Assembly: GCA_964534745.1 (NCBI GenBank)
Contig: CAZHQW010000001.1
Location: 1 to 64,000 of the forward strand
Direction: 5' to 3'
DNA: 64,000 nucleotides
Origin: G020354785 sp964534745
GTDB taxonomy: Bacteria > Bacteroidota > Bacteroidia > Bacteroidales > UBA10428
The notes beneath the pieces are model-generated. The model searched no databases. It saw only the letters and a program-made list of their open reading frames with translations, and had not been told where the DNA came from. A program made the translations under genes and the position numbers. This document shows, piece after piece, positions 45,365-53,294 of the stretch. How positions within the stretch are numbered: position 1 is the first letter of the stretch; each line of letters begins with the position of its first letter.

Positions 45365-45694
45365 ATGAACAATACTACCAATAATAAAACCAGGTATAAA
45401 ACACTTGTTGTCAACGGGGAAAAATACCGTACTACCTTTAACCGGAAATTTACCGGCGCAAAAAAATGGGTCAGGCCTGATGATAAAAAAATAATATCCT
45501 TTATTCCATGTACAATTATGAAGGTATTTGTCAGTACCGGTCAAAGAATAAACAGGAATGATGAAATACTTCTGATGGAAGCAATGAAGATGCAGAATAC
45601 AATCCATTCGCCGGTTAACGGCATAATAAAGAATGTTAACGTTAAAGTCGGGGACAAGATTCCCAAAGGTTTTGTAATGATCGAGTTTCAGTAA
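45365..45694 (+). CDS. biotin carboxyl carrier protein
   Basis: 109 aa. The biotinyl domain covers about residues 40-109 with the lysine in LLMEAMKMQNTIHSPVNG (position about 73), followed by GIIKNVNVKVGDKIPKGFVMIEF. The N-terminal 35 residues are basic and lack the Ala/Pro-rich linker often seen. It starts 11 nt after the carboxyltransferase gene, its obvious partner. Confidence 0.92.
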   Translation: MNNTTNNKTRYKTLVVNGEKYRTTFNRKFTGAKKWVRPDDKKIISFIPCTIMKVFVSTGQRINRNDEILLMEAMKMQNTIHSPVNGIIKNVNVKVGDKIPKGFVMIEFQ

Positions 45695-45724
45695 GGTTCT
45701 GACGGTTTTATTGCCCTGATAATT

Positions 45725-46543
45725 TTATGCTTTATGCTGCCATACAAGATAATCATCGAATTGTCTGCTTATTTCAGGAACAGATTCAAATATGCCGTAT
45801 AGAGCTGACCCGCTCCCTGAAAGGGATGCATATAATGCTCCCATGTTATAAAGCTGCTTTTTTATATTGCTCAGAACCGGGTACTTAGGGAAAATGGTAC
45901 TTTCAAAATCATTTTTAATAACATTTTTCCATTCCCCGACTGGCAGGCGCACAGCTTCTTCCAGGGAGGATTTGGGACGTTTGATAAAAGCTTTTGAATA
46001 CGCCAGTCCTGTACTTATATGAATATTAGGATATACAATTACAACATAATATCCGTAAAGTGTAATATCAAGTTCCCTGAATTTATTGCCTGTATCATAA
46101 GCGAGGGAAGGACTGTTGGTGATAAAGAAGGGACAGTCACTCCCCAGCTGGCCGGCATATTTTTGCAGCTTCTTATTTGAAATATTCAGGTGAAATTCCT
46201 TATTTAGAGCTTTGAGCATATGTGCCGCATCCGAAGAACCTCCTCCCAGACCTGCTCCGGCCGGTATTATTTTGTGAAGACGTATTGATACAGAGGGTAT
46301 ATCATAATCCTTCTTTATTAGCTTTAATGCTTTAATACAGATGTTGTCTTCCGCAGAAACGTTCAATTTGATACCTGTAGAGTTCAGATGGTATTCTCCC
46401 TTTATTTTATTATCTTCAACGAATTCGAGAACATCACACAGTTCAACCGGGAACAGGATTGTTTCAATTATATGAAAACCATCAGGCTTTCTGCCTGTGA
46501 TATTAAGACCGATATTGATTTTTGCATTCGGGAAGCAGATCAT
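45725..46543 (-). CDS. ispE: 4-diphosphocytidyl-2-C-methyl-D-erythritol kinase
   Basis: 272 aa GHMP kinase of the MEP isoprenoid pathway, phosphorylating CDP-ME. Seen: N-terminal FPNAKINIGLNITGRKPDGFH, the ATP loop IPAGAGLGGGSSDAAHML (about 88-105), SDCPFFI and the C-terminal ASLSGSGSALYGIF. Full length. Converges with the biotin carrier gene across 30 bp; no terminator seen there. Confidence 0.95.
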   Translation of the reverse strand: MICFPNAKINIGLNITGRKPDGFHIIETILFPVELCDVLEFVEDNKIKGEYHLNSTGIKLNVSAEDNICIKALKLIKKDYDIPSVSIRLHKIIPAGAGLGGGSSDAAHMLKALNKEFHLNISNKKLQKYAGQLGSDCPFFITNSPSLAYDTGNKFRELDITLYGYYVVIVYPNIHISTGLAYSKAFIKRPKSSLEEAVRLPVGEWKNVIKNDFESTIFPKYPVLSNIKKQLYNMGALYASLSGSGSALYGIFESVPEISRQFDDYLVWQHKA

Positions 46544-46560
46544 TTTTTTTTATAATTTAT

Positions 46561-46568
46561 CAAAAATA
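46561..46568 (-). promoter_or_regulatory. candidate -7 box for ispE (TATTTTTG)
   Basis: Exact TAnnTTTG match on the minus strand, 18 nt before the start codon. The -33 position reads TTTA, one off TTTG. Confidence 0.5.
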
Positions 46569-46690
46569 AAAATCTTCGCTTAACTTGATAAAAATAGTTT
46601 TCAAAGGTTTTTAACAATCACGGGACTGATAATTGGATAATGTGTTTATAAAGATCGATCTTTAAATGACCACTGACATTTTTCAATTTA

Positions 46691-46698
46691 TATTTTTG
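46691..46698 (+). promoter_or_regulatory. candidate -7 box for dnaB (TATTTTTG)
   Basis: Exact TAnnTTTG match 41 nt before the dnaB start; no clear -33 element. Confidence 0.5.
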
Positions 46699-46739
46699 TA
46701 GAGAATAAATGAAGTAGAAACTAAAAATATTATTTAGTA

Positions 46740-48275
46740 ATGGCACAAAAGACAACAACCAAAAAAGCCGTTCCGCGTACGGGACAAATTGATTTGGAAA
46801 TGGGCAAGATACCTCCCCAGGCAGTGGAACTAGAAGAAGCCGTGCTTGGAGCCATTATGCTGGAAAAAGATGCCATTATTGAAGTAATAGATATTCTGAC
46901 TCCTGAAAGCTTTTATAAAGAAGAGCACCAGAAGATTTTTCAGGCAATAATCGATCTTTCTTCGAATGATAAAGCAATAGACATTCTGACCGTAACCGAG
47001 GAAATGAAGAAAAGAAAAGAGCTTGATGAGGTGGGGGGACCGCTTTATATAACACAGCTCACAGGAAGGGTTGCATCAGCTGCCCATATTGATTATCATG
47101 CCAGAATAATCGCCCAGAAATATATCCAGAGAGAACTTATTCGAGTTTCAACGGAGATACAGAACCAGGCATTTGATGAAAGCATTGATGTAAACGATTT
47201 GCTGGATTTCTCCGAAAGCGAGCTTTTTAATATTGCCCAGGGTAATATTAAGAAGGAGACAATAAAGATAAATGTGCTGATTAAGGAAGCAATAAACCAG
47301 ATCGAGGAGGCAAGCAAGCGCGAAGACAGCCTGAGAGGCATACCTTCGGGTTATACAAAGCTCGACAGGCTTACAAGCGGATGGCAGAAATCCGACCTGG
47401 TAATAATAGCAGCAAGACCCTCAATGGGAAAGACCGCCTTCGTATTATCCATGGCAAGGAACATCACTATTGAGCATAAAAAATCAGTTGCGGTATTTTC
47501 CCTGGAAATGTCATCCATTCAGCTTGTCAACAGATTGATAGTGATGGAAACCGAATTGCCTTCAAACAGGATCAGGAACGGGAACCTGGCCCAGTATGAA
47601 TGGGAACAGCTTGATTATAAGATTAAAAAGCTTGTTGAGGCTCAGATATTTATTGACGATACACCGGCCATATCAATATTTGAACTTAGGGCAAAATGCC
47701 GCAGGTTAAAAAGGCAGTATGATATTGATCTTATTATTATCGATTATTTGCAGCTGATGACAGGTACCCCTGATACTAAAGGTAACAGGGAACAGGAAGT
47801 AAGCAATATTTCCAGGTCCCTGAAGGGCATTGCCAAGGAACTTGATGTGCCGGTTATAGCAATTTCGCAGCTGAACCGTTCTGTCGAAATAAGGTCAGGC
47901 AATAAACGTCCCCAGCTTTCCGACTTAAGGGAGTCTGGAGCCATTGAGCAGGATGCAGACATGGTAATATTTATTCACAGGCCTGAAAAGTATGGATTTG
48001 ATGTAGATGAGGAAGGTAATTCACTAAAGGGTATGGCGGAAATAATACTGGCAAAACACCGTAACGGTCCCATTGGGGATGTGCACCTGCGCTTCAGGGA
48101 AGATTGCGCCAAGTTTGTGGAACTTGAAGAAGATTTCCTGGCTCCCATTACTGACAGTGATGACATGCAGTCATCTGCCGTAACTTTAGGTTCAAAAATG
48201 AATCATGAAGATGGTACCGGTTCAGGTGAAGACTTGTCCAGGGATGCCGACTATTCTGATGAGATGCCTTATTAA
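46740..48275 (+). CDS. dnaB: replicative DNA helicase DnaB
   Basis: 511 aa hexameric 5'-3' helicase of the replisome. N-terminal domain begins at IPPQAVELEEAVLGAIML (about 24-41); linker helix; RecA-like domain with GIPSGYTKLDRLTSGWQKSD, Walker A IAARPSMGKTAFVLSMA (about 222-238), Walker B LIIIDYLQLM (about 336-345) and ISQLNRSVE...LRESGAIEQDADMV (arginine finger area). No intein. A divergent, acidic tail (about 475-511) follows. The tRNA-Ser gene lies about 96 bp downstream. Confidence 0.97.
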   Translation: MAQKTTTKKAVPRTGQIDLEMGKIPPQAVELEEAVLGAIMLEKDAIIEVIDILTPESFYKEEHQKIFQAIIDLSSNDKAIDILTVTEEMKKRKELDEVGGPLYITQLTGRVASAAHIDYHARIIAQKYIQRELIRVSTEIQNQAFDESIDVNDLLDFSESELFNIAQGNIKKETIKINVLIKEAINQIEEASKREDSLRGIPSGYTKLDRLTSGWQKSDLVIIAARPSMGKTAFVLSMARNITIEHKKSVAVFSLEMSSIQLVNRLIVMETELPSNRIRNGNLAQYEWEQLDYKIKKLVEAQIFIDDTPAISIFELRAKCRRLKRQYDIDLIIIDYLQLMTGTPDTKGNREQEVSNISRSLKGIAKELDVPVIAISQLNRSVEIRSGNKRPQLSDLRESGAIEQDADMVIFIHRPEKYGFDVDEEGNSLKGMAEIILAKHRNGPIGDVHLRFREDCAKFVELEEDFLAPITDSDDMQSSAVTLGSKMNHEDGTGSGEDLSRDADYSDEMPY

Positions 48276-48371
48276 TTGGAAATAATTCTTTGCGTTTGTT
48301 TAGGGATTTTATACTTTTGTCCAGCTTTTTTGGGCTTGATTTTATAATCCGATCAGTGACACACTTATTAA

Positions 48372-48516
<145 letters not shown>

Positions 48517-48663
48517 CTGGCTCAACATGACCGGGTTTATATTTTTAGAACCTTTGAAAACTAATTTCATAAGGGAATATAAATATAAAGGTCGTAAGCT
48601 ACTGTAAGGAGCCAAGGCTTTTTGTTTCAGATAGTGCTTCAAGGGATCACGACCGGAGGGAGT

Positions 48664-48680
48664 AATCCCCCTCTCTCCGC
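48664..48680 (+). repeat. 17-nt direct repeat, copy 2 (att-like tRNA end copy)
   Basis: Identical to 48445-48461 but not followed or preceded by the rest of a tRNA. Such copies mark the far end of elements that integrate into tRNA 3' ends; the 219-bp interval would be a remnant. Confidence 0.6.
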
Positions 48681-48753
48681 AAAGTCGCAAAAACAGTACA
48701 AATCATTCTTCTAAATAGTGTAAATCATAAAAGCCAATTCGAACCAGAAGGAT

Positions 48754-49842
48754 TTACTGACATAGAGTATTGAAAAGCTTGATAATTTCGGGATAAAAAT
48801 CCACATACGTGGGATATTTTGTCCGGTTTGCCTCATAACGCTGCATTAAAGTATCGAGCTGCGTAATATAAATGAAACCAAGAGACTCTTCATAATCAAG
48901 CAGGTGTTCTTTTACTCCTTCGCCTTCGCTTTGTACGCGCATTCTTATTACATTGATCCTTACAAGGTGTTCGTTTACACAAACATACCACTTTGAATAG
49001 GCCTGGTCCTTCATCTGCTGTTCTATTGGGTTAAAAAGCTCAGAAGATTTATTTATTTCATTAAGATTATCTTCAGTAACAGGATTTACAAATGAGTGGC
49101 TGAATTCATGCAGGAGTATTTGCTTGAAATCAGATTCACTGCCGAAAGTGGGAATACCGTTTTTTATACCGGTCGGACCCGGAACATGATAAACGTACTG
49201 TCCCTCAGCAAGATCAACCCTGGGTCCGTATGCTCCCCCGTCAAAGAGCAGCGTCGGAACAATAATATATTTATATTTTGTTGCCCCGTAATACTCTTCC
49301 AGCAGGTCAATGTAATTATTGTCTCCCAGTGAATTGAAAACAAGTGTAAGAACTTTATCATAGAAAGTTTTATGATCTTCATAAAAACTCATAAAGTCAC
49401 TGGACAGGGCAAAGTCCCTCAGGTCTTCGGCGAACGCATTCAGGTTACCTACTCCGGATGCTCTGCCGATCAGGTAATCGGAGTATGGAGACAACAGCGT
49501 TAGTGAGGGCGGGTAGTCATGAAATAAGATGTAGTTTACTGGTGCGTCATAAGTGAATCCCTTATTGAGCATCTCCTCGCATTTTGTTACAGCGGAATGA
49601 TTAGCAAATGAAGAGAAATATGAATCAACGTCATCAATGTAATTAAAGTCCAGTTTAGTATGATGCTCTCCGGCCCAGGTAGTGAAATGCTGTACAACCG
49701 AAAGCAGCTCCATACGCGGATCAACCGTAACATAAACACCGTTTTTGTAGTAATCATCAGGGATATCGATTATTATGGTATCATCCTTTTTGCATCCCAA
49801 TAAAATAATTGTCAGGATAAAAAGCAGGAGCAATTTTTTCAT
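48754..49842 (-). CDS. lipoprotein of the DUF4932 putative metalloprotease family
   Basis: 362 aa. Lipobox ILLGC with Cys17. The mature protein starts with an acidic linker and then YVTVDPRMELLSVVQHF, the family signature; the zinc motif is QILLHEFSHSFVNP (about 243-256), with HEFSH giving two ligands and the catalytic Glu. A downstream glutamate ligand may be in the SKWYVCVNEHLVR segment. Peptidase activity is predicted from motif only; no substrate known. Downstream of the trans-sulfuration gene by 9 nt on the same strand. Confidence 0.85.
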   Translation of the reverse strand: MKKLLLLFILTIILLGCKKDDTIIIDIPDDYYKNGVYVTVDPRMELLSVVQHFTTWAGEHHTKLDFNYIDDVDSYFSSFANHSAVTKCEEMLNKGFTYDAPVNYILFHDYPPSLTLLSPYSDYLIGRASGVGNLNAFAEDLRDFALSSDFMSFYEDHKTFYDKVLTLVFNSLGDNNYIDLLEEYYGATKYKYIIVPTLLFDGGAYGPRVDLAEGQYVYHVPGPTGIKNGIPTFGSESDFKQILLHEFSHSFVNPVTEDNLNEINKSSELFNPIEQQMKDQAYSKWYVCVNEHLVRINVIRMRVQSEGEGVKEHLLDYEESLGFIYITQLDTLMQRYEANRTKYPTYVDFYPEIIKLFNTLCQ

Positions 49843-49851
49843 ATCTTTTTT

Positions 49852-51024
49852 TTAAAGAGCCTCTTCAATATCTTTAATAATATCCTCACCATTTTCAACG
49901 CCCACAGCCAGTCGTATAAGTCCGTCCTTTATACCCAGGGCCAGACGTTCTTCCCTGTTACAGTTATAATAGCTTATAGTTGCAGGATGTGTTATAAGTG
50001 ATTCTACACCCCCGAGGCTGGGACCTATATTAATAATCTTGAGCTTGCTTAAAAACTTTAATACATATTCATTATTATCTTCAACCTCAAAAGTAACAAC
50101 TCCGCCGAATCCTTTCATCTGCCTTTTTGCAACATCGTGATGGGGATGGCTTGGCAGGCCGGGATAATAAACACGCTTGACCTTCGGATGTTTTTCAAGG
50201 TATTCAGCTATCAGCTGTCCGTTTTCATTAATCCTCTTCATGCGAAGTTCAAATGTTTTCAATCCCCTTATCAGCAGATAGGCAGAGTTGGGATCAATAA
50301 CACCGCCCGTTATTTTAAGGAATTCACGGACAACTGTTGTCAGCTCCTTTTTCCCAAGAAGAACACCGCTGAGCAGATCGTTATGGCCCCCCAGGTATTT
50401 TGTGCAGCTGTGAATGATAAGGTCCACACCATATTCCAGTGGTTTCTGATTAAAGGGTGTTGCAAAAGTGCTGTCAGATATCACAAGTATGTCTTTACCC
50501 CTGGTTATGTTCATGAGCTTCTCAAGGTCCATAATATTGAGGTAAGGATTTGTCGGCGATTCCGAAAAGAAGATTTTTGTATTGGGTTTTATTGCTTTTT
50601 CTATTGCTTCATAATCACACATTTTAACGACACTGCTTTCAATATTATATCTGCCAAGGCATTTTTTGCAGAAATCCAGGGTTCGCTTATAGGCATCATC
50701 GGTTATTATTATATGGTCCCCTGCCTGTAACAATGCAAATAATGATGTGGTTATGGCACTCATGCCCGATGAAAAGAGAACCGCATCTTCGGCTTCCTCT
50801 ATCTCAGCCAGTTTTCTCTCCGCCGCGAACTGGGTAGGGTGGCCGTAGCGGCCGTATTCAAAGCGCCCGAGATCACCCCTGGCAAGCCTTTTTATTTCTT
50901 CAATATCTTTAAAGATAAATGTTGAAGACTGTACAATGGGCGTTGTGATTGATCCGTACTCATTGTATCTTATTTCACCGGCATGGACTGATTTAGTTGA
51001 GAATCCAAGTTTTTTCTTTTTCAT
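49852..51024 (-). CDS. trans-sulfuration PLP enzyme (cystathionine gamma-synthase/gamma-lyase type)
   Basis: 390 aa Cys/Met-metabolism PLP enzyme. Seen: KSVHAGEIRYNEYGSITTPI, FEYGRYGHPTQFAAERKLA, FSSGMSAI, the PLP lysine in SCTKYLGGHNDLLSGVLLG (about 208-226), and the C-terminal SLGGVESLITHPA. These features fit MetB, MetC-like gamma-lyase and methionine gamma-lyase about equally; the lack of an obvious acyl-homoserine gene nearby leaves the role open. With the artefactual gap closed, it begins 32 nt after the alanine dehydrogenase stop, so the two form an operon with the DUF4932 gene. Confidence 0.9.
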   Translation of the reverse strand: MKKKKLGFSTKSVHAGEIRYNEYGSITTPIVQSSTFIFKDIEEIKRLARGDLGRFEYGRYGHPTQFAAERKLAEIEEAEDAVLFSSGMSAITTSLFALLQAGDHIIITDDAYKRTLDFCKKCLGRYNIESSVVKMCDYEAIEKAIKPNTKIFFSESPTNPYLNIMDLEKLMNITRGKDILVISDSTFATPFNQKPLEYGVDLIIHSCTKYLGGHNDLLSGVLLGKKELTTVVREFLKITGGVIDPNSAYLLIRGLKTFELRMKRINENGQLIAEYLEKHPKVKRVYYPGLPSHPHHDVAKRQMKGFGGVVTFEVEDNNEYVLKFLSKLKIINIGPSLGGVESLITHPATISYYNCNREERLALGIKDGLIRLAVGVENGEDIIKDIEEAL

Positions 51025-51055
51025 AATAATGTAACTTAAAATTATTTAGAAATGA
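51001..51055. repeat. 55-nt duplicated contig end, left copy
   Basis: Identical to 51156-51210 on the other side of the N gap. It includes the start codon of the trans-sulfuration gene. Confidence 0.95.
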
Positions 51056-51155
51056 NNNNNNNNNNNNNNNNNNNNNNNNNNNNNNNNNNNNNNNNNNNNN
51101 NNNNNNNNNNNNNNNNNNNNNNNNNNNNNNNNNNNNNNNNNNNNNNNNNNNNNNN
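51056..51155. other. artefactual assembly gap (100 N)
   Basis: The 55 bases before and after the N run are identical, so the flanking contigs overlap and the gap has probably no real length. Joining 51055 to 51211 gives a normal 32-nt intergenic spacer. Confidence 0.9.
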
Positions 51156-51210
51156 GAATCCAAGTTTTTTCTTTTTCATAATAATGTAACTTAAAATTAT
51201 TTAGAAATGA
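51156..51210. repeat. 55-nt duplicated contig end, right copy
   Basis: Identical to 51001-51055; most simply the same genomic sequence seen twice because two contigs share a k-mer-length overlap. Confidence 0.95.
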
Positions 51211-51211
51211 T

Positions 51212-52420
51212 CTAACCGGACCCGTCCTCCGGAGCCTTGGCAGAGGAGGACCCGTCCCCCGGAGCCTTGGCAGAGGAGGACCCGTCCCCCGGAGCCTTGG
51301 CAGAGGAGGAAAGCATTTTGTCAATTGAATAACAGGGCATATCAAAAGCCTTAGCCACATTGGGATAAACACATTTTCCCCTGTATATGTTGACTCCCGA
51401 TTTTATTGCGTCTGACTGGCGGCAGGCTTTCTCCAGGCCCAGCTCTGCAATCATTAGTCCGTATGGCAGGGTGGCGCTTGTCAGGGCATTTGTTGAGCTC
51501 AATGCCACTACTCCCGGCATATTTGTTACTCCATAATGTACAATATCATCAATAACATAAACCGGATTATCATGTGTTGTTGGTTTTATTGTTTCAACAC
51601 AGCCTCCCTGGTCAACAGCAACATCAACAATCACAGCTCCTTTTTTCATAAGCTTCAGGTGATGGCGTTTTACCAGGTGCGGAGCCTTGGCTCCCTTAAG
51701 CAGAATAGCTCCAATCACCAGGTCGCTTTCGATCAGCACTTTTTCTATGTTTGCATCTGTACTGTATAAGGTCGTTATACGTGAACCAAAAATATCATCC
51801 AGGTATTCAAGACGTTTTGCACTGATATCGAGAATAGTAACATCAGCCCCCATGCCGGTTGCTATTTTACAGGCGTTGGTACCTACAACTCCTCCGCCTA
51901 TAATTCCAACCCTGCCTCTGCTCACTCCGGGTACTCCTCCAAGTAATACGCCCCGGCCCCCGTATGTTTTCTCAAGGTACTTGGCTCCTTCCTGTATTGC
52001 CAGTCTGCCCGCAATTTCGCTCATTGGCTTCAGGCATGGAAGCTGTCCCTCTTCATCTTCAATTGTCTCATAGGCAACAGCCCTGACCCCTTTCTTCATC
52101 AGAGTTTCTGTTAGTTTCCGGTCAGCTGCCAGATGCAGATAGGTGAAAAGTATCTGGTTGTTCTGCAAAAGGTCGTATTCAACGGGGACAGGTTCTTTGA
52201 CCTTAATAATCATTTCGGCTTTATTATAAACTTCTTTGTTGCTTTCTATGATTTCAGCTCCGGCTTTCATGTATTCGCTGTCTTCAAATCCCGCGTCATT
52301 TCCCGCATTTTTCTGGATCATCACATTATGTCCACGGGAAACATATGACTTGACGTCCGAAGGGGTTAGACCTACCCTGTATTCATGATGTTTTACTTCT
52401 TTTACACATCCTATTTTCAT
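51212..52420 (-). CDS. ald: alanine dehydrogenase with a repeat-derived C-terminal tail
   Basis: 402 aa; typical Ald is about 370. The core is intact: MKIGCVKEVKHHEYRVGLTP, the pyruvate-site LKPMSEIAGRLA, the NAD Rossmann motif VGIIGGGVVGTNACKIA (about 172-188), VIVDVAVDQGGCVE and NMPGVVALSSTNAL. It reversibly converts alanine to pyruvate and ammonia. After SIDKML comes a 32-residue tail made of three 10-residue units SSSAKAP(G/G/E)DG, encoded by a 30-bp tandem repeat, so the natural end of the protein has been displaced. Rex is encoded 100 bp upstream on the same strand. Confidence 0.93.
   Translation of the reverse strand: MKIGCVKEVKHHEYRVGLTPSDVKSYVSRGHNVMIQKNAGNDAGFEDSEYMKAGAEIIESNKEVYNKAEMIIKVKEPVPVEYDLLQNNQILFTYLHLAADRKLTETLMKKGVRAVAYETIEDEEGQLPCLKPMSEIAGRLAIQEGAKYLEKTYGGRGVLLGGVPGVSRGRVGIIGGGVVGTNACKIATGMGADVTILDISAKRLEYLDDIFGSRITTLYSTDANIEKVLIESDLVIGAILLKGAKAPHLVKRHHLKLMKKGAVIVDVAVDQGGCVETIKPTTHDNPVYVIDDIVHYGVTNMPGVVALSSTNALTSATLPYGLMIAELGLEKACRQSDAIKSGVNIYRGKCVYPNVAKAFDMPCYSIDKMLSSSAKAPGDGSSSAKAPGDGSSSAKAPEDGSG
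51221..51310. repeat. 30-bp tandem repeat x3 in the 3' end of ald
   Basis: Three units (51221-51250, 51251-51280, 51281-51310) differing by one base, GTCCTCC in the first against GTCCCCC in the others. The period is a multiple of three, so the frame is kept and each unit encodes SSSAKAPxDG. The unit contains the palindromes GCCAAGGC (in minus sense) and, in the first copy, CTCCGGAG. It is GC-rich compared with the neighbourhood. Confidence 0.95.
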
Positions 52421-52521
52421 TGGCTGGCTTTTATATTATTATAACAATACTAAAATACATATTTTTAAAGAAAACAGGCATTATAAAAAGTTGCTATTAT
52501 TAATATCAGTGAAAACAAATA

Positions 52522-53124
52522 TTAAATGTAATAAAACAGGCTTTCTATTTCACTCCTTAGATTCACGTTATTAACATATATATTATCAGGCACGCGCAGT
52601 ATCACCGGGGAAAAGTTCAGAATTCCCTTGATTCCAAGCGAGACAAGCTTATCGCATACTTCCTGCCCTGCAAACTCCGGAACTGCAATTACTGCCGTCT
52701 TGATATTGTATTTTTTCACGGTTTTTTCCAGTTTGTCCGGATGATAAACAGGAATATTGAACTTTTTTGTATACTTGGCAGGATCAAGGTCAAAAGCTGC
52801 AACAATAAAGATCCTGTTCTCAGCAAATCCTTTATAGTTTGCCAGTGCTTTTCCAATATTGCCCATACCCATAATAATAATGTTTTTGTCTTCGTCTCTT
52901 TTAAATATTTCGCTTATCGACTTGAGCAATTTATCTATGCTATAGCCACCTTTTCTGTTACCTTTGATGCCAAAATACGAGAAATCCTTTCTTACCTGTA
53001 CAGGTGTAACTCCAACCTCTTCACCAAGATTATAGGAGAATACTTTTTCAAATCCCAGTCTTTGAAACTTGATAAGGCAGATTCGATACTGCAAAAATCT
53101 TTTAATCACTTTATCACTTATCAT
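52522..53124 (-). CDS. rex: redox-sensing transcriptional repressor Rex
   Basis: 200 aa. N-terminal winged helix (about 1-75, with VGVTPVQVRKDFSYFG as recognition region) and an NAD(H)-binding Rossmann domain starting IIIMGMGNIGKALANY (about 83-98), with AAFDLDPAK for ribose binding and a domain-swapped C-terminal helix. Rex represses fermentation and hydrogenase genes when NADH is low and leaves the DNA when NADH/NAD+ rises. It is divergently placed to the hydrogenase operon at 53295, which is its likely target. Confidence 0.95.
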   Translation of the reverse strand: MISDKVIKRFLQYRICLIKFQRLGFEKVFSYNLGEEVGVTPVQVRKDFSYFGIKGNRKGGYSIDKLLKSISEIFKRDEDKNIIIMGMGNIGKALANYKGFAENRIFIVAAFDLDPAKYTKKFNIPVYHPDKLEKTVKKYNIKTAVIAVPEFAGQEVCDKLVSLGIKGILNFSPVILRVPDNIYVNNVNLRSEIESLFYYI

Positions 53125-53262
53125 AGCAATTTATTTAACTATTTACGCTGCTGTGATTACAGAGATTCCTTTTATTTAAATTAAATATATATTAATATTG
53201 GAACGACAATATTCTTTGTTAAAAATATTGTTAAATATAATCATTTAACTTAAATTTACCTT

Positions 53263-53290
53263 TTTTATTGTGAAATTCGGAACAATAAAA
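53263..53290. promoter_or_regulatory. candidate Rex operator before the hydrogenase operon
   Basis: Perfect 9-bp arms TTTTATTGT (53263-53271) and ACAATAAAA (53282-53290) with a 10-nt centre. Within it, TTGTGAA-N4-GGAACAA (53268-53285) matches the 18-bp Rex consensus TTGTGAA-N4-TTCACAA fully on the left and in the last four bases on the right. It ends 4 nt before the start at 53295, so binding would block transcription or early elongation. Confidence 0.55.
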
Positions 53291-53294
53291 TGTA

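Noticed and set aside
48732..48744. GGTTCGAATTGGC on the minus strand, like a tRNA T-arm
   Set aside because: The flanking bases do not form a T-stem and there is no acceptor or anticodon arm.
51046..51372. Minus-strand frame with repeated PLPRLRGTG units
   Set aside because: It is the 30-bp tandem repeat read in the wrong frame and runs through the N gap; the ald frame explains the DNA.
53200..53250. TTGTTAA motifs (TTTGTTAAAAATATTGTTAAAT) considered as Rex sites
   Set aside because: They form direct, not inverted, repeats at the Rex spacing; the palindrome at 53263-53290 fits better.
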